Below are positions 27,429-36,306 of a stretch of DNA of 64,000 bases, in pieces. The DNA lies in the NCBI RefSeq assembly GCF_003026395.1, contig NZ_PYOO01000013.1, positions 1 through 64,000 on the forward strand, read 5' to 3'. The DNA comes from Photobacterium iliopiscarium (GTDB lineage: Bacteria; Pseudomonadota; Gammaproteobacteria; Enterobacterales; Vibrionaceae). Under the pieces are notes generated by a model. It did not search any database. It was not told the DNA's origin and worked only from the letters and a program-made list of their open reading frames with translations. Within the stretch, counting starts at the first letter, position 1. Each line of letters opens with the position of its first letter. Position numbers and translations under genes: made by a program.

Positions 27429-27968
27429 TTAATTAAATAACCAATAGGTTATTGGATTATCTGGACACTGATAAGGACCACATTCAATGAATGTCGATAC
27501 TACGTTAACCACTACGGCAAAAATAGCCAGTAAGCATACAAACTTACCAAACTTATTCATTTTATAATCGTTATTATTACAGTCTTTATTCCATAGTAGT
27601 TGCAATACAGCAATACCTACGATAGTGAGACTAAAGATAATAAATGCCCAAGTATAATAATGGATCCCAAATATCGGACTGCCAAATCCCGGCGTACCTG
27701 GAATGACGTGTAATGACACTTGGCGTAATGCGGTCGCGGCACCAAAGAGTGCACCGATGATTAATACGCCATAGTGACGTTGTTGTGGACCATAAATGAC
27801 GTTGAGCATAAAACCAAACATCACGAGCATGAAGCCTAAGCGCTGTAATAAACAGAGGGGACACGGTAATTCATTGAGTACAACTTGAAGTACTGATGCC
27901 ATTAATAGAACGAAGGTGATCCCTAATAGACCAAGTGTATTAAGTAGTACAACATTTTTATTATTCAT
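27429..27968 (-). CDS. DsbB-like disulfide bond formation protein
   Basis: A 179-residue, four-segment inner-membrane protein of the DsbB family. It has the CPLC motif at C36/C39 in NELPCPLCLLQRLGFMLV and a second pair, C163 and C168, in IECGPYQCPDN at the C-terminus. Such proteins pass electrons from a thiol oxidase partner to quinone. It is not the main housekeeping DsbB by position, and its partner is unknown. Its ribosome site (AAGGGGG) overlaps the stop of the preceding 51-codon gene. The protein and its neighbour are duplicated at 26559-27276. Confidence 0.9.
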   Translation of the reverse strand: MNNKNVVLLNTLGLLGITFVLLMASVLQVVLNELPCPLCLLQRLGFMLVMFGFMLNVIYGPQQRHYGVLIIGALFGAATALRQVSLHVIPGTPGFGSPIFGIHYYTWAFIIFSLTIVGIAVLQLLWNKDCNNNDYKMNKFGKFVCLLAIFAVVVNVVSTFIECGPYQCPDNPITYWLFN

Positions 27969-27977
27969 GCATCCCCC

Positions 27978-28133
27978 TTAGAGTAAAATTGATAAGGGAT
28001 CTGTTGCATGGTGATGGAACCAATACAGTCCCAAAACAACAGTGATAGCAAAAATAATATAACTGGCACCTTTTATTCCAGTAAACGCGCAGAGCATTGC
28101 AACGAATACAAGTAGAAATAATAAACTCATCAT
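27978..28133 (-). CDS. Small membrane protein, DUF5993-like, copy 2
   Basis: A 51-residue frame (MMSLLFLLVFVAMLCAFTG, then IKGASYIIFAITVV, ending HHHATDPLSILL) with two predicted helices. It is homologous to the frame at 27118-27276. The stop codon is 9 bases from the DsbB-like start and lies within that gene's ribosome site, which argues for translational coupling. A start at the second Met is equally likely. Function unknown; association with the DsbB-like protein is inferred from duplicated linkage. Confidence 0.78.
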   Translation of the reverse strand: MMSLLFLLVFVAMLCAFTGIKGASYIIFAITVVLGLYWFHHHATDPLSILL

Positions 28134-28259
28134 AAGTGATTATTTAACCTTTCTTTTGTATGTATAGTAGTTATTGTTGTTACATTAAAGTGACTAACTT
28201 TAAAGCTATCATACATTACTGAATGGTGAATTAACATTTTGTTACAAGTTTAGTGGTTA

Positions 28260-29588
28260 TTAGATTATATTTGTTATAAGTATTTTGGAACGACGTTGAT
28301 AGTTATAGAGATCTTTTTTTATCATTGGTAATTGTTCGATATCACATTCATAAAATCCCTGCTCACGAAACCAATGCACACTACGGGTGGTGAGGACGAA
28401 GATTTTATTAAGACCTGTATCTCGAGCTTGTTGACATAACTTGTTGAGTAACAATACTCCGCGATCACCGTCTCTAAAATCAGGATGAATCGCAACACAT
28501 GCCATTTCTGCCATTTTTTCATCAGGATAAGGGTAAAGAGCGGCACAACCAATAATAAGATTATCAAGTTCAATGACGGTAAAAAGGGTAATTTCACGTT
28601 CTAGTTGTTCACGAGAACGGCGAACTAAAATACCTTCTGCTTCTAACGGTTGAATCAAATCTAAAATACCACCAATATCATTAATATCAGCGCGACGTAT
28701 TTTCTCTGCGTTTGACATTACAATCTGAGTGCCAATTCCATCGAGCGAAAACAGTTCTTGAATCAGTGCGCCATCTTGTTTATAGCTCAATAAATGGCTG
28801 CGAGGTACGCCAGCATGGCAAGCGGTAATCGCGCCGCGAAGAAAACGGCCAGTCCCACTTTGTTGCTCGTCATTATCGATCAGCTGTCGCAATACCTGTT
28901 CTGCGTCATGGGGTAATAACTCTGAAATAATGTCATTATTACTATCAATAACCCCCTGTTCTGAACAAAAGCCAATTAATTTATCAGCCCGTAATCGAAT
29001 CGCGACCTGAGTGGCAATTTCTTCTGAGGTAAGATTAAAACATTCACCAGTGACAGAGCTGGCAATAGGGCCGAGTAATACAATTGATCCTTGTTCTAAT
29101 TGGCTGGTGATGGCGCTGTTATTGATACGGCGAATTTTACCGCTATGACAAAAATCAATCCCATCATCGATGCCTAATGGTTGTGCAATAATAAAGTTAC
29201 CGCTAATGACGTTAATTTGTGAACCCGCCATCGGGGTGTTATTAAGCCCCATTGAAAAGCGAGCAGTGATATCCAGTTGGAGTTGCCCTGCGGCTTGTTT
29301 AGCTATTTCGAGGCTATGTGCATCGGTGATTCTGATGCCTTTGTGGTAGGGACTATTATAATGCTGCTGTTCTAAGAGGGTGGTTATTTGAGGTCGAGCG
29401 CCGTACACCATCACAATATGAATACCTAAACTGTGCAGTAAAGCGATATCATTAACAATATTGGCAAAATTAGGGTCAGCAATGGCTTCACCCCCAACCA
29501 TGATCACCATGGTTTTACCTACATGGGCATTTAAATAAGGGGCTGATTGACGGAATCCTTTTACCAAGGGGGTTTTACGTGTATTCAC
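28260..29588 (-). CDS. argA: N-acetylglutamate synthase
   Basis: A 442-residue ArgA that acetylates glutamate as the first step of arginine synthesis. The N-terminal two-thirds is an amino-acid-kinase fold ([25 protein letters not shown], then [12 protein letters not shown]), which binds arginine as feedback inhibitor. The C-terminal GNAT acetyltransferase domain carries [21 protein letters not shown], the acetyl-CoA loop. It is next to recD in E. coli; here the DsbB-like duplication separates them. A candidate ArgR half-palindrome lies about 110 bases upstream. Confidence 0.96.
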   Translation of the reverse strand: MNTRKTPLVKGFRQSAPYLNAHVGKTMVIMVGGEAIADPNFANIVNDIALLHSLGIHIVMVYGARPQITTLLEQQHYNSPYHKGIRITDAHSLEIAKQAAGQLQLDITARFSMGLNNTPMAGSQINVISGNFIIAQPLGIDDGIDFCHSGKIRRINNSAITSQLEQGSIVLLGPIASSVTGECFNLTSEEIATQVAIRLRADKLIGFCSEQGVIDSNNDIISELLPHDAEQVLRQLIDNDEQQSGTGRFLRGAITACHAGVPRSHLLSYKQDGALIQELFSLDGIGTQIVMSNAEKIRRADINDIGGILDLIQPLEAEGILVRRSREQLEREITLFTVIELDNLIIGCAALYPYPDEKMAEMACVAIHPDFRDGDRGVLLLNKLCQQARDTGLNKIFVLTTRSVHWFREQGFYECDIEQLPMIKKDLYNYQRRSKILITNII

Positions 29589-29698
29589 AAGCGATATCCA
29601 TATCTATGTTTAATTTATAACCAATAAATTAAAGCAATTACTTCGTTTGTGCAGCATTTAAATGTGATTTGAGTCAAATTAGTAATAATCACTATAGT

Positions 29699-29712
29699 TG
29701 ATTAAATATTCA
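29699..29712. promoter_or_regulatory. Candidate ArgR box
   Basis: TGATTAAATATTCA resembles the ArgR palindrome TGNATWWWWATNCA with one mismatch in the left arm. It lies upstream of argA. E. coli ARG boxes occur as pairs, and I do not see a clean second box, so this is tentative. Confidence 0.35.
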
Positions 29713-29823
29713 TATTGGTCGTTATTAATATTGAGTATTAATGATGAATACAGTTGGTTCTTAATCTGAGAATTCGATACTAATAACTATCATTGAGGTA
29801 TACTTATCTTTATGAATAAAATG

Positions 29824-29864
29824 CACTTTTAAGATAATTAGATTTATCTTAAAGTGTGTTTTTT
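29824..29864 (+). terminator. Terminator-like hairpin upstream of mltA
   Basis: CACTTTTAAGATAA and TTATCTTAAAGTG pair over 13 bp with one bulged T and are followed by TGTTTTTT. It points in the plus direction, about 220 bases before mltA, with no gene in front of it. It may end a small RNA or attenuate mltA. Confidence 0.5.
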
Positions 29865-30085
29865 AGCGATAGGCGTATATTTTATTCTTTTAATGGAACT
29901 TTAATTGGTCTCTATTAGTCTTAAGCATTTCGATCTTGTTATGTCATTTATTTGTAGATTCTGTGAAATAATTACTTATTTGTAGATGGTGTTTGTTAGT
30001 ATTGGCATCGGTTTACTGCTGTAACAAAAGTAAACGAGTAATCATCTTTTTACCTTTTTATAAAACTTTTATAGGCTTATCTATC

Positions 30086-31219
30086 GTGTTACGTAAAGCA
30101 ACAGTTGCAATTATTCTTTTTAGCTTGGTAGGGTGTTCATCCCCAGAGAGTACGACAACGGAAAAACCGAGCTTAGCGACAGCTGGTAATCCGTTAGCAC
30201 ACCAATATTTAGGTCAGCATTTTAATCATGTGCTAAATAAAGTGTCACACGTTGAATCAAATAAGCCTCATGATTACAGTACATTTGCCCCACAAGCAAA
30301 AATGGTTACCTCGCGTTCATCGTCAATGGCGCGTAAATTTGAACCCTTGTATAACCAAGTAGAAAATTGGGCTAAGCACAGTGGTAATCCAAGTACGTTA
30401 GCTAAATACGGTATCCAAGCGGCACAAATGGGGGGTGCTAATGGTGAAGGTAACGTGATGTTTACGGGTTATTACTCTCCAGTGATTGAATTACGTCATA
30501 AACCAATGGGTGCCTATCGTTACCCGATTTATGCAATGCCAACCTGTAAAGGTCGTTGTCCTTCACGCGAGCAAATCTATGATGGTGCGTTAGCGGGTAA
30601 AGGGTTAGTGCTGGGTTACAGTAAATCGATGCTTGATGTGTTTATGATGGAAGTACAAGGCAGTGGTTTTGTTCATTTTGAAGATAATAACCAGCTGCAA
30701 TATTTTGGTTATGCCGGTAAAAATGGCCATCGTTATGTCAGTATTGGCCGCGTGTTAATTGATCGTGGTGAAGTGCCTAAATCAAAGATGTCACTGCAAG
30801 CGATTCAAAATTGGGTAGCTAATCATAGTGAAAGTGAAGTACGTGAATTATTAGAGCAAAATCCATCATTTGTATTTTTCTCACCACGTAAAACATTAGA
30901 TGTGAAAGGCAGTGCTGGTATTCCATTATTAGCCAATGCAGCGGTTGCCGCTGATCGTAAATATATTCCAATGGGATCGGTATTATTAGCAGAAGTACCA
31001 CAGTTAGATGCGAAAGGTAACTGGACCGGTAAACATGTACTTCGATTATTATTAGCATTAGATACAGGTGGTGCGGTGAAGCGTAATCATCTTGATTTAT
31101 ACCATGGTAAAGGTAAGCAAGCGGGTACTGATGCTGGCCGTTATAAGCATTTTGGCCGCGTATGGCGTTTAGGTCTTAAAGGTACAGCAACTCAAGATCC
31201 ATGGTTAATGCCACGATAA
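30086..31219 (+). CDS. mltA: Membrane-bound lytic murein transglycosylase A
   Basis: From the GTG at 30086 the product is 377 residues with a lipoprotein signal MLRKATVAIILFSLVGCSS, cysteine 17 being the lipidation site. The body has the MltA domain (MFTGYYSPVIELRHKPMGAYRYPIYAMP, VQGSGFVHFEDN) and the C-terminal 3D domain (LLALDTGGAVKRNHLDLYHGKG) with the catalytic aspartate. It cleaves peptidoglycan from the outer-membrane inner leaflet, forming anhydro-muropeptides. A longer upstream frame from 29993 exists but would bury the signal peptide, so I reject it. Confidence 0.95.
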   Translation: MLRKATVAIILFSLVGCSSPESTTTEKPSLATAGNPLAHQYLGQHFNHVLNKVSHVESNKPHDYSTFAPQAKMVTSRSSSMARKFEPLYNQVENWAKHSGNPSTLAKYGIQAAQMGGANGEGNVMFTGYYSPVIELRHKPMGAYRYPIYAMPTCKGRCPSREQIYDGALAGKGLVLGYSKSMLDVFMMEVQGSGFVHFEDNNQLQYFGYAGKNGHRYVSIGRVLIDRGEVPKSKMSLQAIQNWVANHSESEVRELLEQNPSFVFFSPRKTLDVKGSAGIPLLANAAVAADRKYIPMGSVLLAEVPQLDAKGNWTGKHVLRLLLALDTGGAVKRNHLDLYHGKGKQAGTDAGRYKHFGRVWRLGLKGTATQDPWLMPR

Positions 31220-31278
31220 TAGTGATGATTGAGGCATTCACAACGGTGATCTCCTTGGTCTGACTAGACAATTGTTTT

Positions 31279-31306
31279 GAGAGTGCGTATAAAAACGCAC
31301 TCTTTG
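31279..31306 (+). terminator. Intrinsic terminator after mltA
   Basis: AGAGTGCGT and ACGCACTCT form a 9-bp stem around a short A-rich loop, followed by a short T stretch. Confidence 0.75.
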
Positions 31307-31336
31307 TTTATCCATCTCTAGCAGTGTAGAACCAGT

Positions 31337-32146
31337 ATGCGTGAATTAGATACCCCAGCATCCGATAGTTATAATCAACGTTTTGGCGGCACTCGTCGTT
31401 TATATGGCAACAGTGAAGTTGAAATTCTTCGCGCTGCACATGTGTGTGTGATTGGTATCGGTGGTGTTGGCTCATGGGCAGCAGAAGCGTTAGCACGATC
31501 TGGTGTGGGTGAGTTAACTTTAATTGATATGGATGATGTTTGTGTAACTAATATCAACCGTCAAATTCATGCAATGACAGGCACTATTGGTCAAAGTAAA
31601 ATTGAAGTAATGGCTGCGCGTATTCAATTGATTAACCCTGACTGTAAAGTTAATTTAATTGATGATTTTATTAGTCCTGAAAACCAAGCCCAGTATTTAT
31701 CAAAAGAATTTGATTATGTATTAGATGCGATTGATAGCCTTAAAGCAAAAGCATCATTATTGGCGTATTGTAAAAGTAATAAAATTAAAGTTATTACAAT
31801 CGGTGGCGCTGGTGGACAAACAGATCCTACTCAAATTCAAGTCACAGATTTAACCAAAACGATTCAAGATCCATTGGCTAGAAAATTACGTGAAACATTG
31901 CGTCACCACCATAACTTCACTAAAAATGCTAAGCGTAAATTTGGGATTGATTGTGTTTATTCCACTGAGCATTTGAAATACCCCCAAGCAGATGGTTCTG
32001 TATGTGCGGTAAAAGCGACGGCAGAAGGGCCTAAACGAATGGATTGTGCCAGTGGTTTTGGTGCGGCAACGGTAGTTACAGCCAGTTTTGGTTTTGTTGC
32101 GGTGGCACATATTATTAAGAAGTTGATTGAAAAACATCGTCAATAA
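31337..32146 (+). CDS. tcdA: tRNA threonylcarbamoyladenosine dehydratase
   Basis: A 269-residue E1-like enzyme (also CsdL/YgdL) that cyclises t6A37 to ct6A in tRNA with ATP. The nucleotide-binding motif is VIGIGGVGSWAAEALARSG, then LIDMDDVCVTNINRQ, with DAIDSLKAK typical of the ThiF/E1 fold. It sits beside csdE and csdA, which supply sulfur transfer in the CSD system and are known partners of TcdA/CsdL. It is convergent with csdE, separated by a bidirectional terminator. Confidence 0.96.
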   Translation: MRELDTPASDSYNQRFGGTRRLYGNSEVEILRAAHVCVIGIGGVGSWAAEALARSGVGELTLIDMDDVCVTNINRQIHAMTGTIGQSKIEVMAARIQLINPDCKVNLIDDFISPENQAQYLSKEFDYVLDAIDSLKAKASLLAYCKSNKIKVITIGGAGGQTDPTQIQVTDLTKTIQDPLARKLRETLRHHHNFTKNAKRKFGIDCVYSTEHLKYPQADGSVCAVKATAEGPKRMDCASGFGAATVVTASFGFVAVAHIIKKLIEKHRQ

Positions 32147-32173
32147 TATGTCGTCTACACGATAATAAAGACT

Positions 32174-32206
32174 AAAAAGCGGATCACCATTGGAGTCCGC
32201 TTTTTT
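32174..32206. terminator. Bidirectional terminator between tcdA and csdE
   Basis: AAAAAGCGGA and TCCGCTTTTT form a 10-bp stem with a 12-base loop; poly-A and poly-T flank it, so it can work in both directions. Confidence 0.85.
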
Positions 32207-32246
32207 GTATCTAGTGGGCAGTAATAGGCGTTAATTCGATGAATTA

Positions 32247-32684
32247 TTAGTGCGCAAGCTGTTTTATTTGTTCAACAATTGCCTTTAAACCATTGCCACG
32301 TGAAGGACTAAGATGGGTAATTAGGCCTAAATTATCAAAGTAGGTATCGATATCAAAAGCGTTAATTTCAGCCGCGGTTCTACCATTATAAGCGGCGAGC
32401 ACTAAGGTAATTAAACCACGCACAATTCGCGCATCTGAATCCGCAATAAAGTAATAGTGTTCATCAACAACTTGATGATGTAACCACACTTGTGATTCAC
32501 AGCCGCTGATTTTAAGTTGATCTTGCTTATAGCTGTCATCCAGTTGTGGTAGTTTTTTACCGAGTTGAATAACGTTACGATAGCGATCTTCCCACCCCGT
32601 TGCGGTTTGCATTTGGGCAATGATATCAGTGGTTGTGATCTCAGAGCCAAAAGGGTGCTGAGGAAGCGTCATAGTGGTGGTCAT
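32247..32684 (-). CDS. csdE: Cysteine desulfurase sulfur acceptor
   Basis: A 145-residue SufE-family protein. The acceptor cysteine is C62 in LKISGCESQVWL, which takes persulfide sulfur from CsdA. Upstream, the GWEDRYRNVIQLGKKLPQLDD stretch is the family's N-terminal helix. It is the second gene of csdA-csdE, 20 bases after csdA. It acts in the cytosol in the CSD sulfur-transfer route, with TcdA as a likely partner. Confidence 0.95.
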   Translation of the reverse strand: MTTTMTLPQHPFGSEITTTDIIAQMQTATGWEDRYRNVIQLGKKLPQLDDSYKQDQLKISGCESQVWLHHQVVDEHYYFIADSDARIVRGLITLVLAAYNGRTAAEINAFDIDTYFDNLGLITHLSPSRGNGLKAIVEQIKQLAH

Positions 32685-32704
32685 GTTGTTTTCCTTGGCT
32701 GTAA

Positions 32705-33925
32705 CTATAATAAATCACAGGCTTTATGCAGTGCTGCAATAAATCGCGCTACATCTTGTTGATCATTATAAAGTGCTAATGATACCCGTAATGTTCCTGT
32801 TAAGCCTAGTGCATCAAGCATTGGATGAGCGCAATGATGACCAGCACGCAGCGCAATATGCTGTTGATCTAGCAATGTAGCAATATCTTGATGATGAACG
32901 CCATCGACGACAAAAGAAAATAAGCTTGCATGAGGTTGAAGACCAATAATACGCAATCCATCAATATCCTGAATCCCGTCTAAGGCTTGTTGACGTAAAT
33001 CGGCAATGTGTTGTTCTGCGCCTTGGCGATCGATACTTTGTAACCAGTCAATGGCTGCTGCAAGCGCTAAGCTGCCAGCAACGTTGGGGGTACCCGCTTC
33101 AAATTTCCCCGGTAAACCCGCATAGCTAGTGCCATTAAATGAGACTTTATCGACCATTTTACCGCCGCCGTGCCAGGGTGGCATCGCTTCAAGTAGTGCT
33201 TGTTTACCATAAAGTGCCCCGATACCTGCGGGTGCATAAATTTTATGCCCTGAAAACACATAGAAATCGGCATCAAGTGCTTGAATATCAACGGGTTCAT
33301 GTGCGATCCCTTGCGCGCCATCAACCACGACCACTGCGCCATATTGGTGAGCTGCGGCTATCATTGATTCAATTGGATTGCGAGTACCAGTAACATTCGT
33401 GATATGAGCAACAGCAACAATTTTGGTTTTATTCGACAATAAACGCAGATAAGCATCAATATCTAATGTGCAATCTTTACGCATTGGAATTTTAACGACT
33501 TTAGCCCCGGTTTGTTCAGCGACCATTTGCCAAGGCACAATGTTGGCATGGTGCTCAAGTTCACTGACTAAAATCTCATCCCCTGCTTGTAAATGGGTAC
33601 GGGCATAGGTTTGCGCAATGAGATTTAAGGCTTCGGTTGCACCACGAGTCCAAATGATTTCTTTAGGACTGGCAGCACCAATAAAATGTTGTACGGTGGC
33701 ACGTGCTTGTTCAAAAGTCAGGGTCGCATTGGCGGTTAAGCTATGGCTACCACGATGGACATTGGCATTATAACCACGGTAATAATGAGTTAGCGTATCG
33801 ATAACAATCGCAGGCTTTTGAGCTGTTGCTGCGCTATCTAAATAAACCGTTTGCGGTCCGACATCTGAATGTTGCAGTGCAGGAAATTGGGTTTGAATTT
33901 GCTTGATATCGAATGGTATGGTCAT
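32705..33925 (-). CDS. csdA: Cysteine desulfurase (CSD type)
   Basis: A 406-residue group II (SufS-like) cysteine desulfurase. The PLP lysine is K228 in FYVFSGHKIYAP, and the persulfide cysteine is C365 in LRAGHHCAHPML. HANIVPWQ and VDGAQGIAH are cofactor-contact motifs. It removes sulfur from cysteine and hands it to CsdE. First gene of csdA-csdE and head-to-head with the gcvB/gcvA region. Confidence 0.96.
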   Translation of the reverse strand: MTIPFDIKQIQTQFPALQHSDVGPQTVYLDSAATAQKPAIVIDTLTHYYRGYNANVHRGSHSLTANATLTFEQARATVQHFIGAASPKEIIWTRGATEALNLIAQTYARTHLQAGDEILVSELEHHANIVPWQMVAEQTGAKVVKIPMRKDCTLDIDAYLRLLSNKTKIVAVAHITNVTGTRNPIESMIAAAHQYGAVVVVDGAQGIAHEPVDIQALDADFYVFSGHKIYAPAGIGALYGKQALLEAMPPWHGGGKMVDKVSFNGTSYAGLPGKFEAGTPNVAGSLALAAAIDWLQSIDRQGAEQHIADLRQQALDGIQDIDGLRIIGLQPHASLFSFVVDGVHHQDIATLLDQQHIALRAGHHCAHPMLDALGLTGTLRVSLALYNDQQDVARFIAALHKACDLL

Positions 33926-34010
33926 AGCTAGTCACATTACAGAAATTTGAATTATCGATGATGCTAATAAATGCGAGGAAGAGCAAGTGTTGCGGTGATT
34001 TTAAATGAAT

Positions 34011-34207
34011 AAAAAAATAGCACTGCGTTGGGGCGCAGTGCTAACAATTACTTTGACAAATAAGTCAAAATACAGGAAGTAAAGAGGTAGATAACTACCT
34101 ATCCGGCAGGATCCGGACAATATGCAAACACAACATCGCAATGTCAATTCAGCGGTTAGCCAGAGGGCAAAACACAAAATGTTCATCAACATTACGGAAC
34201 GAATAAT
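34011..34207 (-). ncRNA. gcvB: GcvB small RNA
   Basis: The minus strand between gcvA and csdA encodes a clear GcvB homologue at the syntenic position. It has the G/U-rich target-binding stretch GATGTTGTGTTTGCATATTG, the conserved hairpin GGTAGTTATCTACC, the CTTTACTTCCTGTA block, and an intrinsic terminator AGCACTGCG-CCCCAA-CGCAGTGCT followed by ATTTTTTT. A -10-like TATATA at 34214-34219 places the 5' end near 34207, for about 197 nt (206 in E. coli). GcvB uses Hfq to repress amino-acid and peptide transporter mRNAs when glycine is plentiful, and GcvA activates it. Ends are approximate. Confidence 0.93.
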
Positions 34208-34290
34208 AGGGTTTATATAGCACTTAAACAATGGACAATTTATAATGTTTGAGATGAAAAAAACTAATGCATTAGAGAGCCTCGAAAAGT

Positions 34291-35211
34291 ATGTCAAGAC
34301 GTTTACCCCCGCTCAACTCATTGAAGGTGTTTGAAGCTGCTGCAAGGCATTTAAGTTTCACTCGTGCAGCTGAAGAATTGTTTGTTACTCAAGCCGCAGT
34401 TAGCCATCAAATTAAAGCCTTAGAGGAATTTTTAGGGTTAAAGTTATTCCGTCGTCGCAATCGTTCATTGTTATTAACTGAAGAAGGGCAAAGCTATTTT
34501 CTTGATATTAAAGATGTCTTTTCATCAATTTCAGATGCGACGGATAAAGTACTTGAAAGAGGCTCTAAAGGTGCATTAACCATTAGTTTACCTCCTAGTT
34601 TTGCGATTCAATGGTTGGTCCCTAGATTAACTGACTTTAATGAACAACACCCTGAAATAGACGTCCGTATAAAAGCGGTTGATCTTGATGAAGGTTCATT
34701 AACTGATGATGTTGATGTAGCAATTTATTACGGTAGAGGTAATTGGTCGGGGTTACGTGCGGATAAACTGTATCAAGAATTTATGATGCCGGTATGTTCA
34801 CCCATGTTATTGGTTGGGACGAAACCGTTACGCACTATTGATGATTTAAAATTACACACTTTGCTGCATGATACTTCTCGTAAAGAGTGGAAGAACTATG
34901 TTCGTCATTATGATGTGAAAGACGTTAATGTGAATCAAGGACCGATCTTTAGTCATTCGACGATGGTATTGCAGGCTGCGGCTCATGGCCAAGGTATTGC
35001 ATTAGGTAATAATGTGTTGGCGCAACCAGAATTAGAAGCAGGACGGTTAGTGTGTCCATTTGATGAGATTTTGGTCAGCAAAAATGCGTTTTATTTTGTG
35101 TGTCAGGAAAAACAAGCAGACACCGGACGTATTCAAATTTTCCGTGATTGGATTTTAAATAAAGCCCGTAAAGAGCAAGAGGATATGCCTGATGTCATTG
35201 AAGAAGTGTGA
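34291..35211 (+). CDS. gcvA: Glycine cleavage system transcriptional regulator
   Basis: A 306-residue LysR regulator matching GcvA: MSRRLPPLNSLKVFEAAARHLSFTRAAEELFVTQAAVSHQIKALEEFLG in pieces covers the winged helix, and HPEIDVRIKAVD begins the effector domain. It controls the gcv glycine cleavage operon and gcvB. It is divergent from gcvB, so the same region holds both promoters. The 3' end overlaps the next gene by 20 bases. Confidence 0.95.
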   Translation: MSRRLPPLNSLKVFEAAARHLSFTRAAEELFVTQAAVSHQIKALEEFLGLKLFRRRNRSLLLTEEGQSYFLDIKDVFSSISDATDKVLERGSKGALTISLPPSFAIQWLVPRLTDFNEQHPEIDVRIKAVDLDEGSLTDDVDVAIYYGRGNWSGLRADKLYQEFMMPVCSPMLLVGTKPLRTIDDLKLHTLLHDTSRKEWKNYVRHYDVKDVNVNQGPIFSHSTMVLQAAAHGQGIALGNNVLAQPELEAGRLVCPFDEILVSKNAFYFVCQEKQADTGRIQIFRDWILNKARKEQEDMPDVIEEV

Positions 35212-35881
35212 GTATCTGATTGATGGCCCTAATGCTGAGCATGCTGTAGCGACGTTTTTATTTGCCCATGGTGCTGGTGCAGGGATGGATCATGCTTTCA
35301 TGACCACGGTTGCGCAAGGGTTAGCAGCCCATAATATTCAAGTGGTACGGTTTAATTTTCCTTATATGATCAAACGTGCTGAAGACGGTAAAAAGCGTCC
35401 ACCTGATCGCCAGCCAAAATTATTAGCCGACTTCCAAACGCATATTGATCAGTTTGATAATGGTAAGTTAGTGATTGGCGGTAAATCAATGGGGGGACGA
35501 ATGGCGAGTTTGATGGTGACGGATATTGCAGCCCAAACGCCTCTAGTTCATAACTGTGCGGCGAAAGTTCGCGGTGTTGCTTGTCTTGGTTTTCCGTTTC
35601 ATCCGCCAGCGAAGCCTGAAAATTATCGCGGCGATCATCTAGCAACTATCACGGTTCCCACCCTTATTTTACAAGGTGAACGCGATACCTTTGGGGTGCG
35701 TAGTGAAGTTGAACAATGGGTATTTTCACCGCAGGTGAGTTACCAGTTTTTAGCTGATGGTGATCACGGCTTTAAACCGCGAAAAGCATCGGGTCATACT
35801 GAAGCTGAAAATATCACAATAGCAATTGAGGCATTAGCGGTCTTTATTAAAAATTGTGTCAATAGTGAAGAAGCAGAGTAA
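35192..35881 (+). CDS. Alpha/beta hydrolase (KANL3/Tex30-like)
   Basis: A 229-residue single-domain hydrolase. FAHGAGAGMDHAF gives the oxyanion loop, the nucleophile is S99 in GGKSMGGRMAS, ERDTFG holds the acid residue and GDHGF the histidine. It belongs to the KANL3/Tex30-type group annotated as predicted hydrolases; the substrate is unknown. It overlaps gcvA by 20 bases and is followed 10 bases later by ygdD, so it looks co-transcribed. In E. coli no gene lies between gcvA and ygdD. Confidence 0.85.
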   Translation: MSLKKCEYLIDGPNAEHAVATFLFAHGAGAGMDHAFMTTVAQGLAAHNIQVVRFNFPYMIKRAEDGKKRPPDRQPKLLADFQTHIDQFDNGKLVIGGKSMGGRMASLMVTDIAAQTPLVHNCAAKVRGVACLGFPFHPPAKPENYRGDHLATITVPTLILQGERDTFGVRSEVEQWVFSPQVSYQFLADGDHGFKPRKASGHTEAENITIAIEALAVFIKNCVNSEEAE

Positions 35882-35891
35882 GGGAACATTA

Positions 35892-36296
35892 ATGATGGTT
35901 GAATTAACCGTTAAACAGCGTCATCAATCACGATTAATGTTAGTGTGTGCTGCATGCAGTGGTGTGGTCATGGTGGCATTGGGTGCATTTGCTGCGCATG
36001 GGTTAAGCCATCGCTTAGCGCCCCACTTACTCGATGTGTTTAAGGTTGGGGTTCAATATCAGGCATGGCATACCTTAGCATTATTAGCTTGTGGAATATT
36101 GTCACGCTTTTTGCCATCAAAAGCGTTATCATACGCGGCGCTGTTTTTTGGCCTCGGTATAATTTGTTTTAGTGGCAGTTTATATGCGTTAGCTTTAACT
36201 AGCATTAAGTGGTTTGGTCCCGTCACTCCGATGGGTGGAATATGTTTTATTATTGGCTGGGTGATGCTTGCAATAGCAGCCTGGCGTTCAGCTTGA
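35892..36296 (+). CDS. ygdD: DUF423 membrane protein
   Basis: This 134-residue product with four hydrophobic segments matches YgdD (DUF423): [19 protein letters not shown], then [14 protein letters not shown] and [17 protein letters not shown], and [18 protein letters not shown] use ATG 35892, placed after an AAGGGA ribosome site, rather than an upstream GTG. It precedes rlmM, as in E. coli. Role unknown. Confidence 0.9.
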   Translation: MMVELTVKQRHQSRLMLVCAACSGVVMVALGAFAAHGLSHRLAPHLLDVFKVGVQYQAWHTLALLACGILSRFLPSKALSYAALFFGLGIICFSGSLYALALTSIKWFGPVTPMGGICFIIGWVMLAIAAWRSA

Positions 36297-36306
36297 GGGT
36301 TCCAAC

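Larger units (their letters stand above)
29589..30085. other. Divergent argA/mltA intergenic region
   Basis: About 500 AT-rich bases with no credible protein. It contains the argA and mltA promoters, a candidate ArgR site and a terminator-like hairpin. E. coli has amiC in this interval; no trace of it is visible here. Confidence 0.5.

Noticed and set aside
34001..34297. 98-codon minus-strand frame between csdA and gcvA
   Set aside because: It coincides with the GcvB small RNA and its promoter; the frame is a by-product of the RNA sequence.
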